Notes under the pieces: generated by a model | The model's input: the letters and a program-made list of their open reading frames with translations, nothing else | The model's database searches: none | What the model was told of the DNA's origin: nothing | Part shown: positions 30,301 through 39,284 of the stretch, one piece after another | How the letters are laid out: each line of letters starts with the position of its first letter | Numbering within the stretch: the first letter of the stretch is position 1 | Translations under genes and position numbers: made by a program | Origin: Ephydatia muelleri | Taxonomy: Eukaryota > Porifera > Demospongiae > Spongillida > Spongillidae | Length of the DNA stretch: 64,000 bases | Assembly (NCBI GenBank): GCA_013339895.1 | Contig: JABACO010000138.1 | Span: 1-64,000 of the forward strand | Direction of reading: 5' to 3'

Positions 30301-33300
30301 AATGATAGCAGAACCATTCTAAATTGCAACATAAATCCAAGTCCATGCATGAAAACTCAGACCACACATTAAGACTCTTACATGCACATACTCACACATG
30401 CTCTATGATACACAAATACATTGTATTACTACATTTTGGAAGAATGCGTTGGCACATAGTTTATGGAAGATTTTAAAGATTGTGCCAACAAAAGCACACA
30501 GAACTATTTACACACTGGAACAGGTACAGTGTACCTTCTATAAACAAACATTAATGACTTAACATATCAAAGGACACAAGAAATGCAACAATCGAAAATT
30601 GTTCTTTGATACTTACATCCTGTAGTGTTGTACACATAGTTCATAGCATACATAATTCAAGAGAAGGAGAAGAAACATTATTGTATTGGACATTTTGTTC
30701 AATTATAATACTAAGATAAATACATGCCACTGCAATAAACACACATGCAATTAATACATACACACATACACATACACAAACACACACTATGATGTCCATG
30801 CAAAGTCACACATGCAGCATGGCAAAATCACACATACACATGTCTATAAAACATCATGTACACACACAAAACATGATGGGGAGGGGACTAAAGAGGGTTC
30901 TGGTTTCCCAGGCATGCGATATACACATGGTGCTCTTCCTTAGTGCTTGCTATTAGTTGTCCAGCATTTGGGAGCTTCACTCCACCCTCCCTACCCTCCC
31001 ATTCCCTGTGTAGTTGCCTTTGCTGTAAAGTGCATTGTAAGCACAAACAACTCTAAATACTTGTTGCAAGATTGGATCTATAAGAAATGTATCAGTGGAA
31101 ATGTGTGCAGTGATACTTACCAGCTGTAGATTTGTACGCATAGTTCAAAGCACATGTGTAGTATATAAATTTGTGTGTGTGTGTGTGTGTTGGAAAAAGA
31201 TTTGGACAACCATTTAACATTTTGTACAGTGCCATTGCTACCATTGTAAAGTAATACACATTTACACAAATACATATCGCTAGATCGGTCACACATAAAA
31301 AAGGTTAATGAGCTTTGGTTGAAGTGTGAAAAGAGAGTAAACTAAGTTTGTAATGGTCAAATCTTCCATTATGGACCTATGCCAAATTGCAAATATACTC
31401 ACACACACACACACACACAATACGCACACATGTACACACATGCACACGCAAACCTAAGTGTTAGATTAAATGACAAGTTCGCTAGTGGGAGCATTCTAAA
31501 TGAAATTAACTTCTCCAGCCGTTGGAAAAGCGACTTGGATGTAGGATTGTGTGGTTCACAGAGCCAATAAGAAACAAAGTATGGTTCCCTTTGCCCTGTT
31601 ACAGTGGTGTTTGATAGGATGTTAGAGTTAAATAGTCCTAACATGTGTAACTAGGATGTTCCACAATACGTATATCACTGATCGTGTATCAATTTTGCAC
31701 CAACCTTTCTTTTTTTGTTACCTGCTAGGGGTATCATATCTTTAGCCATGCAGTCACATTGGAAAATGAAAGTATTGTGGATTCTGGACAGAGGGCTGCA
31801 TCATTGCGAGTGGAACAGTAGGACAACAACTTGGTGTTTCAGGCTCATGTGGCCAAGGATAACACAGTGTAACAAAGAGAAGGCTGGTCATGGTGTGTGG
31901 TGATGCAAGGATGATACTACAGTGCTGTGGATCTGTGCATGCATATAAGGAGTGAGTGAGAATATTAAAGGGACACGTGATTGCAAGTGGTGTGGTGCAT
32001 TATATCGGCTCGGTCCCATCGCATGTATGGTGACAGAAGTGGGATCAATCCGAAACTGTCATTTAGGATCCAGGAAGAGCATCTATGACAGGGTGGAGGG
32101 TGAAGCTGAAGTGGACATGGTGAAACGGTAGACTGGCTGTGCACCCAAATGTGTAGACCTTCGAATAGCCTCCAAGAGAGGGAAGCTCTAAAGTGGAGAA
32201 CATGATGATGGTGGAGGCCATGCCAAAGCTAAAAGGACCTGGAATTGTTCAGCCATCATGTTAGGAGATTGAGTGGGAAGTTAAACAGTAATGGGAAGGG
32301 ATACCTAGAGCCTACTCCAGCAGCATGAATCTTTGTGACAGTGCATGGGGATCATCAACGCAGCAGTGCTGAAGGAGTGGGTGATCAGGTGGACGAACCT
32401 TCAATCCCCTCTAAATAGTATGCCGTATTGGGTGCACTGTATGTCTGCTGTGTGGACTACGTGTATTCGGGGGTCTGGTGATTGGATGAGCTACTGGCAG
32501 TTGGAAAGCTTGGAGAAGCAGCTTGACACTAGCATCGCTCAAGCTGAGGCTAGTTCGAATAGTCACATGGAGCTAAAGCAATGTAAAAGGATACTACTAG
32601 TGACGATTGAACCTTGTTAACATTACCATATGTGTGGTGTGCTTATGTCATGGTAAATGACTATGTGTGTCAGTGGCATCATGATGTATCCTCCATAGGT
32701 GTAATGTGGCCCCCAATTCTGATAGAACAAATGCCAATGAATGAGCTACATGTGGGTCACTGAATCATGCATGAAATACTGCCATTACAAAATCGATTCA
32801 TTTTAACATGCACAATTCCTGTTCCTGGTAGGCCTACAAGAATGATTGATTGTTACATCACAACATAGCTCTATTCTAGCCATTATTGCAAAAGGGACAC
32901 CATTTTCAAAGTGTTTTGATTGTATTTGTTGTGATTTTCAGCAGAATACATAAATAAACAGAACAAAGTAAAATCAACATTCTGAAGGCAAGCAACGGCA
33001 TAAATATGTGCTCTATACTTCCTATCAAAAGGAAACAAATTTGCAATTCAATGTTATGAATAACATGAGATGCTCAAATAGGTGGGAACTAAAGAATTCC
33101 ATGTGGGAATGACACTCTCAGTGAAAAAGTTAAATCATAAAGTATGATGAGGCAGGATCTTGATCTCAGAACACGATTAAGAATATCCTATGATGAAATA
33201 GGTCCTGTATGATTAGTTGAAAAATGCATCAACAGAAAGATTAACCGAAGTATGGAATATTTTATAACAAATGACAAGAGATCTTCGATGCTCTATGAAC

Positions 33301-33849
33301 TGAAGGAGCAAGGTAGCAAGGTGGCTACCATACTCCATGTATGGGATACCAGCACACTTCTATATGGCTCAAGTTCCTATATTTGAACTGAGACAGCTCA
33401 CCACTAATGCATCAATTGAATTCATATCGACCAAAACATGCATTTAGGTTTACATGTACTAATGCCATAGATGAGATGGTTGACATACAGGTTCAGTCAC
33501 TTTTAGTCCAGTTCAGCATGCAAGGCTAGCACCACAAGGTCTCACACTCTATTGCTCTCTGGCTGAAGGTTCAACACTGGCATGTACACTGTAAGTTACA
33601 ATTTTCCTTAGACCATTTTTCAATGAAATAAGACCAATAAACACAGTTGTTAGGCATCACCCGATGTGGCCACACCTCTAAATAAGCATGTATATCGTAC
33701 ATGCTGTAGCCAGTTATGCAAATTAATGCTAATCCATTACTTGACACTAAATACCACGTACGTACATTTCCAACTGCATTGACATCAACACCTCCAGATA
33801 TCAGTTGTTGGATGGTCTCTACATCACCAAGTGCGCATGCAGTGAAAAG
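44..33849 (-). CDS. Ankyrin-ROC-COR-Death protein gene (5' end not found)
   Basis: Six exons on the minus strand read, in order, ankyrin repeat, ankyrin plus P-loop, short helix exon, ROC remainder plus COR, linker, Death domain. Intron phases fit at each joint (0, 0, 0, 0, 1). The visible product is about 800 residues. The order ankyrin-ROC-COR-Death is that of the C-terminal part of DAPK1, but I see no kinase domain. ROC proteins are GTPases that dimerise through COR, and Death domains recruit signalling partners, so an intracellular sensor or adaptor role is likely by family (inference). The gene is stretched to over 33 kb by repeat-filled introns. Three frame changes inside the ROC-COR exon sit at or near short homopolymers and add up to no net shift, which points to base-call error or early decay. 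Upstream exons with the start codon were not found. Confidence 0.75.
455..548 (-). CDS. Linker exon, serine-rich
   Basis: A 94-nt open stretch between a TAATAG acceptor and an AAAG/GTAGTT donor. It starts in phase 0, as the COR exon requires, and ends in phase 1, as the Death exon requires. The translation is a short hydrophobic start, then STVPSSSSSLPSD and DQTDSHLK. It looks like a flexible spacer between COR and Death. Its small size makes it less certain than its neighbours, but the phase agreement on both sides supports it. Confidence 0.55.
703..2298 (-). CDS. ROC (part) and COR exon
   Basis: The exon starts after TTGCTTTTCAG in phase 0 and ends at AACATG/GTAAGG. The first part carries the ROC G3 motif DMAGQPEYY and a G4-like motif GTHVDK; the P-loop is in an upstream exon. 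The rest matches COR-type sequence: a QQSPVISTDCHILYAFL segment, a helical stretch with ESWIVVQKNMLLERV, and FGWLMRTKIEHQFF. The coding frame changes three times, near 1870, near 1770 (a run of five T) and near 990 (CCC/GGG), with zero net shift over 1,596 nt. Homology-like sequence continues straight through each change. This favours small indel errors in the sequence, though a young pseudogene is possible. Confidence 0.75.
2356..2942. other. Intron sequence, nothing recognised
   Basis: AT-rich intron sequence between the ROC-COR exon and the Gypsy fossil. A possible 33-nt exon near 2450-2480 (CAG ... GTAAGTAC) does not keep the phase and was not called. Confidence 0.5.
3950..7190 (+). mobile_element. 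Ginger-like element fossil nested in the Gypsy copy
   Basis: Plus-strand remnants, in order: a zinc-finger tail VSTCDLCQR, a Gypsy-type integrase core (LGVDFIGPIS, LTLSDYFSKWVEAVPLPTK), a Ulp1-type cysteine protease end (VDKQMNGHDCGVYVIVFAT with the catalytic Gln and Cys region), and a PHD-finger-like CHCRGQ...CDGCSEWYHMEC. The ends at about 3950 and 7190 are imperfect inverted repeats sharing AAAAAT and GGATAAATTTT. Integrase plus Ulp1 plus PHD is known from Ginger-type DNA transposons; a Polinton is less likely because no capsid or polymerase is seen. The copy is broken in many places. It sits in the RT region of the Gypsy fossil, so it is younger than that. Confidence 0.65.
7281..7668. mobile_element. 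MITE-like element with CAGTGGCG ends
   Basis: The left end reads CAGTGGCGTATCCAGGATTT and the right end, reversed, reads CAGTGGCGGATGTAGGGGGG. These terminal inverted repeats are typical of non-autonomous hAT-like elements. The interior holds several G-runs in units resembling GGTCCGATACGAAAAGTG. A partial second end-like sequence (GGGGCGGACGCAGGATTT) at 7252 suggests a nested or tandem copy. Confidence 0.55.
8546..8605 (-). CDS. Small ROC helix exon
   Basis: A 60-nt open exon lies between a strong acceptor (pyrimidine-rich CACTCTCTCACTTGTACAG) and the donor AAAG/GTGAGT. It is phase 0 on both sides and encodes 20 residues beginning AIMSISNCNE and ending LLDRAK. Placed between STLAQ of the P-loop exon and NLYKAARPPKP of the ROC-COR exon, it would extend the helix that follows a P-loop. 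It was found by splice signals and phase, not by homology, so it is a moderate-confidence call. Confidence 0.55.
8606..9170. other. Intron sequence, nothing recognised
   Basis: AT-rich intron between the small ROC exon and the 20-bp minisatellite. No exon, RNA gene or element could be supported. Confidence 0.5.
9176..11006. repeat. 20-bp minisatellite (ACCCCTGTACCCTCTAGCAC)
   Basis: About 90 imperfect copies of a 20-bp unit in an intron of the ankyrin-ROC gene. Variant units recur in blocks, for example the TCTAGCGACATCTCTGTACC block near 9850 and 10480, so the array has higher-order structure. No coding role is seen. Confidence 0.9.
11028..11190. repeat. Inverted tail of the 20-bp minisatellite
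   Basis: Eight or so units in reverse orientation (GTGCTAGAGGGTACAG) follow the main array after a short spacer. The two arms can form a long hairpin. Confidence 0.8.
11367..11609 (-). CDS. Ankyrin repeats plus ROC P-loop exon
   Basis: A 243-nt exon, phase 0 at both ends, between acceptor AAATGCAAG and donor CCCAG/GTATGT. It encodes DYTPLHVAVQLNKTDC..., a full ankyrin repeat ending PGIDVNIKDRSG, then the start of another (RTPVMLAS), and then directly the GTPase P-loop GNSGAGKST (GxxxxGKS/T) followed by LAQ. The ankyrin and GTPase parts are joined by only a short linker. The first codon completes the ankyrin loop begun in the exon at 33766-33849, across the 22-kb intron with the repeat array. 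Confidence 0.8.
12100..17540. repeat. Higher-order tandem duplication, period 2409 bp
   Basis: A block of five array units is repeated with an exact offset of 2,409 bp, for example 12999/15408, 13489/15898, 14496/16905 and 14898/17307. The copies are nearly identical, so the duplication is recent compared with the age of the individual units. A partial third copy runs to about 17540. Confidence 0.85.
21860..24870. repeat. Higher-order tandem duplication, period about 1506 bp
   Basis: The triplet series CTA, AAT, CCG occurs at 21946, 22452, 22822 and again at 23452, 23958, 24337. Surrounding text is nearly identical apart from small indels. The unit with the zero-length cassette (23314) lies at the junction of the two copies. 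Confidence 0.75.
25100..28300. repeat. Higher-order tandem duplication, period 1503 bp
   Basis: The triplet series AGG, CTG, TGG at 25330, 25836, 26340 recurs at 26833, 27339, 27843 with an exact 1,503-bp offset and almost no differences. A third copy begins near 28140 and diverges. Confidence 0.85.
31200..33030. repeat. Duplicated segment, reference copy
   Basis: This stretch has a second, rearranged copy at 46.0-49.5 kb. The left part (about 31200-32190) matches 46030-47370 in reverse orientation; the right part (about 32190-33030) matches 48706-49514 directly. It begins beside the last array unit and includes a CA-rich run (31399-31420). Small open frames in it are shared by both copies in part but resemble no family I recognise. 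Confidence 0.75.
33031..33765. other. Intron sequence, nothing recognised
   Basis: Unique AT-rich sequence between the duplicated segment and the first ankyrin exon. Nothing further is seen. Confidence 0.5.
33766..33849 (-). CDS. Ankyrin repeat exon upstream of the giant intron
   Basis: An 84-nt exon (28 codons) between acceptor CATCCACCACAG and donor GGAAAT/GTACGT, phase 0 at its end. The translation is LFTACALGDVETIQQL followed by ISGGVDVNAVGN, a clear ankyrin repeat from the first helix to the start of the loop. Joined directly to DYTPLHVAV of the next exon, the loop has five residues between NA and TPLH (VGNDY); the ankyrin consensus has six and a 33-residue period, and this join gives 32. 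The gene must continue upstream, but no further exon could be supported. Confidence 0.7.
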
Positions 33850-35540
33850 CTGTGGTGGATGAATGAAACATTGAAGTAACTCACTAATGCAATACATCAA
33901 CTGTAAGATTTCAACAAGTTTCCAAAAAGTCTTTGAATGCACTACTACTGTTATCTTATTAAGGCCAAAGTCATTTCCATGTCTGTGCTCCTATTCTACG
34001 CGCAGTTCATTGCATATGGGATACATTATATGCATGAAACCATGACTTATTATCATTCTGGCCAATGCAATATGTTCATGTTTCTTCATATCCATAATAC
34101 CTTCCATACAGTGATACAATACGCATGTACATGTACAACAATACACTACACATAGTTGCATACACTAATCAGGATACATGCAATTATTTGGCTCAACCAG
34201 ACCAGCACACAGAACTGGTACAGATAATAACTGTGCATCTTGAACATAACCATTCATGTACACATAGGTACGCATAGCATACGTATCTCACAGTCACAGC
34301 TGGACCACAGGGATCCTAGTTACGGATTTGGATACATGATGTGTGAACACATGACATTGACAAAATTGTTAACCGATTATGCGTGGAAGTAAAAATATTT
34401 CATGCATCAGTGTGGGTAGCATACATACATGGTTGTATGTTAAGTGTACTTTGCGATGCGTTGGTAGTCGTGGTGGTTGTACTCTGAGTATACTTAGTGA
34501 TGTGTTGGTATCTATGTACCGCATGTGTGCAGAGTGTGCAGTGTATACGCTGCAGGTTTGAAGACCTTACCATATGTGCTGTGTCCCTCCCTTACATGAA
34601 GACTTGTAAGAGAGCAACAATTCTATTTGATTTTGTACAGAACCTGTTGGTAACAAATCACTCGCTTCAAAGGTACAAAGAAATGAAAAGATACAAAAAT
34701 CTAACTTCTATTTGCCTGCAAATGCAACTAGACCCTATGCACTGAAAAAAAATCAACTATCTCAAATGCCCACTTGGGTAGACATGCTGGCTTGCGTTTA
34801 CACTCTTCACTTAGCGCTATCACACACCCAGCAGTAATGTACACAAGTACATCTAGCTACAGATGTAGGCATGATGCATATACACACATATACATGCTGG
34901 ATTGAATTTTTATTTCGGTGCATATAGGGTCAAGTAATGACCAGTAAAATGAATGGCAGACATTACTTGTGATAATTAAGTACTAATACACGTGGCGATA
35001 GACTCATTAAATGACGACGTTACTCGGCCCTGACCCCCGTTCCTAAGTTTAGACCCCGGACCTTTTTCGAAGGCAGGTCGGGGTACTGTGCAATACGTGT
35101 ACGCCATGAGTAAAATATAATCCCGAGGGCGGGGGGCAATAAAATCAGAATGAGATCCCCATCGTCCAATACTGTAGACCTTGAAGAGAGGATTACGAAT
35201 CTGCTTTTAAAATAAAATCTGACTGAAGAATAAAAGTTACGCCATATCCAGAAATGCGCGGTCAAAGTCTTGCGGTTTGTACATTCACGTATACTTCCGG
35301 ATAACTCCCGTAGAAAATGAACGGCTGTTTATAAACTTGATTGTTAATCAATAACGTAATAGGGTATAACTTTACTATCAATATTGCTTCAGATACGTAC
35401 GATCTTGATTTAGCTGAACACAAAATAACTGCTTTGTATTGAAAATTGTTGTAGTTTTTGTGAAAACAGCACTTCCATAGAGATGTAGGAAAATCAATAA
35501 TCCTACAGAAACAGCATCATCGTCCTACCACACCTCTACC
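33850..35540. other. Upstream region of the ankyrin exon, no exon supported
   Basis: The missing 5' exons of the ankyrin-ROC gene should lie here or beyond. Several AG...GT pairs exist (for example around 34566), but none gives an ankyrin-like or otherwise recognisable peptide. Confidence 0.4.
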
Positions 35541-35555
35541 CAGGGCACCAAAGTT

Positions 35556-36496
35556 GTGGTAGAAGCTATTAAGGGATGTGGTGAATTTAGCTCTGCCTGT
35601 CACCTGGATGCAATCAGCAGGGCAAGACATGAGTCGCGAAAAGGACTTGACGAGATTGCCAAAAAGAAACTAGATGCCATTCTTGCAATTCTTTCACCAG
35701 GCAGACAACGTGCAATCATGAGGGTGGTTGAGGGCAAAACGTCCAGCTGGTTGACGACTCTGCCACTTCAAAGCTGCCACTTTGATTTGGCTCCTGTACA
35801 GTTCAAAGATGGCCTAGCTCTGCGCTATTTGCGACATCCATCTAATCTGCCAGCCAAATGCAATGGTTGTGGAGCTAATTTCACCCTCCAACATGCCCTA
35901 CACTGTAAGAAGGGGGGACTTGTTATACTACGCCACAATGCGACTGCATTGGTGATCTTGCCAGTCAGGTGTGCATGGCCCCAAGTTATAAAGGAGCCTA
36001 TTGTAAATGAAGCTACTGCCACCTCAAGTGATCCAGGACTAAGGCTTGACCTGGGAATCAGAGGTGTTTGGCAACCACAGGTGGAGGCGTTGTTTGATGT
36101 CCGTGTCATAGACCATCTCACTGCCATCGAGCACCTAATGCCATTCTTGAATCCAGCTCACAGGAGAAGAAGAGAATGTACAAAAAGGCAGTTGAAGACA
36201 GAAGAGGCACCTTCACCCCATTTGTCCTTTCCGTGGATGGACTACTTCACAAAGAGGCTAGTCACTTCATTAAGCACATGGCCACTGCTCTGTCTTCAAA
36301 GTGGGACAAAGCCTATTCTATCACCAGCAGCTACATCAGATCACGGCTCGCTTTTGCAGGGGTTCGAGCAGTGACCCTCTGTCTTAGAGGATCCCGCACC
36401 AAATGGAGAAGTGGGCTGGGGTTTGATGATGGTGCTCCTCTGGCTCATTCATGGAGTAAATTTTTTGACTTATTATTTCTCTTTTTAATTACTTAA
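35556..36496 (+). mobile_element. Retroelement polyprotein C-terminal fragment
   Basis: Plus-strand coding sequence resembles the region after reverse transcriptase in a family of invertebrate retroelements: WLTTLPLQSCHFDL, DGLALRYLRHPSNLPAKC, CNGCGANFTLQHALHC, FDVRV, and further on FTPFVLSVDG and SSYIRSRLAFAGVRAVTLC. A zinc-knuckle-like C-x2-C...H-x4-H/C cluster is visible. Only the C-terminal part is present and it is broken, spread over two frames. It is probably LINE-like, but without the RT core the class stays open. Confidence 0.55.
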
Positions 36497-36960
36497 GTAT
36501 CATCTAATTGTACGTATTTCATGTTTTTAAAGTAATTGATTTTCTTGTAAAATACTTCATTAATGTATTCTGCAGCTCATAATTCTTACACCAGTTTAGA
36601 TTCAGTTTTTGTGATACCCCAGAATAAGAGATCATGCAGTTGTATTAGAGATATTTACCTAGTATAGATTTTGACCATTTGAATTTTAAATTGTTTTGGG
36701 TCACAAGGACAGGGATTCAATTAGCGCCATCTTGTTGAGTGTTTTTAATGTAGATGCATCACAATTAATTAACTGGTACGTTATATTGTATGGGTTACTT
36801 AGCTAGCTTAGCGTATACGTACGTATACGCTAAAGACTAGCTAAAGCTCTAGTATAGCTGGCTCGACCTCGAGTCCAGGACATCTATTCGATATTCGCTG
36901 GCTGTACCAAGGATTGCTAACTACTAGCTTTAGTCGTTGGCTGTACCAAGTGAGAGTATA
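36497..36960. other. Non-coding AT-rich stretch
   Basis: No gene or element seen beyond short palindromes such as GTATACGTACGTATAC near 36810. Confidence 0.5.
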
Positions 36961-37012
36961 CATGTAAGTGTATTCGTCCACTTCTTCGTGTGCGCGTGTT
37001 CTGTGCACGCGT

Positions 37013-37047
37013 GAGTGCGTACGTGTGTATGTATGTGAGTGTGCGCG

Positions 37048-37084
<37 letters not shown>

Positions 37085-37248
37085 ACGCGCAGATTGTGTA
37101 TCTCTTGTGTAAGTGGCTATGAATCTTTCCTCTCTCCCTCTCAGTCTGCATGCATGTGTGTGCGTGGGTGCGTGTGTGTATGTACGTACGTATGTATGTA
37201 TGTATGTATGTATGTATGTATGTATGTATGTATGTGTATGTATGTATG

Positions 37249-37280
<32 letters not shown>

Positions 37281-37321
37281 TGTATGTATGTATGTATATG
37301 TATGTAAGTATCTATGATCTG

Positions 37322-37362
<41 letters not shown>

Positions 37363-37385
37363 GTATCTATGATCTGTATATGTCA
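37013..37385. repeat. (GT)n and (GTAT)n microsatellites
   Basis: A GT-rich run at about 37050-37082 is followed by GTAT tetranucleotide runs at 37180-37310 and 37320-37365. Open frames over it encode only CMYV-type repeats and are not genes. Confidence 0.95.
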
Positions 37386-37740
37386 ATATGTATGTGTGAT
37401 GTGTATGCATGCTTGTGTATAAATTTTGGTTTCATTGGGACCATACATGGGAAATACAACCATCCCATATGTGTGGATAACAACACAACATTCGTACTAT
37501 TTTGAATGCATCAGATGGAGAGACAACAATTGGCATCCAGTATGAAAGTGGGAGAGTGGTAATAAGTACATTTAACTCGTACTGGTACTATCTCTGCACC
37601 CACTCCCTCAGTTGTAAAATACTATGGACAAAATTTCTACAATTCAGGAGCCCTTTGCTTGAATGCAAAACTAAGTTGTTTGTGAAGCCAGAACAGAGTA
37701 AGACTATGAGCTGTGTGTGTTGTTAGTGTGTGCGTTTGTA

Positions 37741-37774
37741 TAGTGTGTGTGTGTGCGTGCGTTTGTGTGTGTGT

Positions 37775-37834
<60 letters not shown>
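37741..37834. repeat. (GT)n microsatellite
   Basis: A long GT dinucleotide run with a few interruptions (GTGCGTGC, GTGCACGT). Able to adopt Z-DNA. Confidence 0.95.
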
Positions 37835-37835
<1 letters not shown>

Positions 37836-37964
37836 GCATACAAGTGTGTACTAGTATAGACCTATTCATTATGTGCTAGACCTTACAATTGTGTGCTATG
37901 TAAACTGTGATTAGCCTAATCTGATGTTAGACTGTAGTCTGAGAACAGTAGGTCCATATGTACT

Positions 37965-38170
37965 GTAAGTAGGTATGTAGGCCTATGTAGGTACATGTAA
38001 GTCCAGGGTAGCCTATGTAGGGACATGGGTAGGCCTATGTAGGTACGTAGGTCCAGGGTAGGCACATGTAGGTCCAGGGTAGGCCTATGTAGGTACATGT
38101 ACATGTAGGTAGGTCCAGGGTACTAGTATAGGCCTATGTACATGTAGTTACATTGTAGGTCCAGGGTGGT
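37965..38170. repeat. Minisatellite GTAGGTCCAGGGTAGGCCTAT
   Basis: Imperfect short tandem units built from GTAGGTCC, AGGGTAGG and CCTATGTAGGTAC. Period and copy number vary. Confidence 0.75.
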
Positions 38171-38389
38171 ACAGGTGGTGATGAACACGTAGGCAAAGAT
38201 GAGGAGAGTGAAGATGAGGATAACTATTCAGATGAAATTGAAGTTGACTAAAACATCTGGACCCTTGCACAAGTACAATTGTATGGTCCTTGAAGATAAT
38301 TTCATTATATGGTAGGTCCATTATATGCTATGTAAACTGTGGTTAGCTAATCTGATGTTTAGCTGCCTGTTAGGTGTTGTGAACTCCCA

Positions 38390-38650
38390 GTTCTAAGAGA
38401 ACAAACTGTGTACCTGTACATGTATGTCTTAAAAGCACACACTATATATGCTATATAAAAACCACACATAGTGTGCAGCGATGGTGATGGCATGCATGGG
38501 AGCATTAGTCCTGATGCCATAAACTTCACAATCAAGTACATGATGGGAGGGGGGTGAGTGGCCTGATGCAAAGCCTTTGGCCTAGTGGTAGAGGCATTAT
38601 AGTCTATTGCATAATGTCCTGGTACTTTGCTGTTCTAGGGTTCAATAAGA
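38390..38650 (+). repeat. tRNA-like (SINE-type) repeat, copy 1
   Basis: A box-A-like TTGGCCTAGTGGTAGAGGC and, about 55 nt later, a box-B-like AGGGTTCAATAA suggest a tRNA-derived promoter. The sequence upstream (ACACATAGTGTGCAG, CTGATGCCATAA, GGGAGGGGGGTG) is shared with the copy at 39285-39440. Confidence 0.45.
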
Positions 38651-38759
38651 GAGCTCTGTTTTAAAAGTCTGTTTGGGACTGTTTCTATGGAGATGAGACG
38701 ACATGAAAACCCTGTATCAATTTTCTTGTACTGGTGAAGAACAGCAGGGTCCAGGAACC

Positions 38760-39260
38760 CAATGTTGAGACTGACCACCTGGAGTCATCCACCTCAGGCT
38801 CAGCGAATTTACTCAAGAATCGGAGATTTGACCCTAGGTTCCAACCTACCAGGCAAGATGTCAGCTGGTCCGGAGGGCATGCACTTCTTCATCAGGTGGT
38901 CCAAAACCAACCAGATGGGCAGGTGTGTTCAGTATACCAAAGGCAGGCACATGTGTCCAGTTCCAGCAATGGAGGCCTACAGAGAATGCTGTCACTGTTC
39001 CACTCACTCCTCACCCCTCTTCCACTTCAAAGATGGGAGAACACTCACATCTAAGAGCTGCCGCTCCACCTTTCTATCCCTGGTATGGTGGAGCTATGTG
39101 GCTACAATCCAGCCAAATACAACACCCACATTGGTGCAGCCATGTACAGTAGCTGTCAGAACAGGCCTTCCCGCTGACACCATTTGGAACCTCAGAAGAG
39201 GTGAAGCAAAGCATACCAGACATATGTATTGGTGCAGCCACAGTACATGTAAACTCTAAT
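38760..39260 (+). mobile_element. Tyrosine-recombinase element fossil (DIRS/Crypton-like)
   Basis: Plus-strand sequence resembles the catalytic half of eukaryotic transposon tyrosine recombinases: FIRWSKTNQMGR, CPVPAMEAYRECC, PLFHFKDGRTLT, and an end resembling GLPADTIWNL. Only a fragment remains and it is broken. It is flanked by two related repeats (about 38390-38650 and 39285-39440), which may be parts of the same element. Family assignment rests on motif memory only. Confidence 0.45.
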
Positions 39261-39284
39261 TGCTAACGAGCAATAGCACAAATT

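Larger units (their letters stand above)
12484..31130 (-). other. Candidate array of 40 alternative 3-nt microexons
   Basis: Forty cassettes on the coding strand of the ankyrin-ROC gene read ACTACAG, triplet, GTAAGTATC (AATACAG in five). Triplet positions (lowest coordinate) and codons: ATG 12489, 30226; GAG 12999, 13489, 14496, 15408, 15898, 16905, 17811, 20087, 20582; AGG 13984, 16393, 21567, 24836, 25330, 26833, 29338; CTG 14898, 17307, 18704, 25836, 27339, 31121; AAG 18316; TGG 19201, 26340, 27843; CTA 19581, 21946, 23452; GCG 21077, 28336; AAT 22452, 23958; CCG 22822, 24337; GAT 30617; no triplet at 23314 and 28837. Upstream of CTACAG lie a CTAAAT branch-point-like site, a TTTTTATTCTCCTTCTCTT tract and about 40 nt with no AG. 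The motif and its variation are seen; use as exons is inference. Confidence 0.5.
11990..31290. repeat. Giant intronic tandem array, units of about 380-510 bp
   Basis: About 42 head-to-tail units fill most of the 22-kb intron. Landmarks repeated in each unit include a GGGCTGGTTAGCATTGGAGA stretch followed by C/T-rich sequence, a TACAGTGCATTGT block, and the splice-like cassette. Two unit lengths alternate irregularly: about 490-510 bp, and about 370-400 bp with a different middle part (AAACTCAGACCACACATTAAG and following). The edges are degenerate: the unit at 11990-12180 has lost its cassette, one near 29720 is damaged, and the one near 31120 is diverged. Open frames of 60-170 codons in the array are by-products of the repeat and differ from unit to unit. 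Confidence 0.9.

Noticed and set aside
12000-31290. Dozens of open frames of 60-174 codons in the array on both strands
   Set aside because: They recur with the repeat, shift and break from unit to unit, and have no recognisable fold. Only the splice-like cassette stays constant.
36841-37372. Cys/Val/Tyr and Thr/His repeat proteins
   Set aside because: Translations of GT and GTAT microsatellites.
38575-38650. A functional tRNA gene
   Set aside because: Box A and box B resemblances are present but no cloverleaf with a paired acceptor stem could be drawn; a tRNA-derived repeat fits better.
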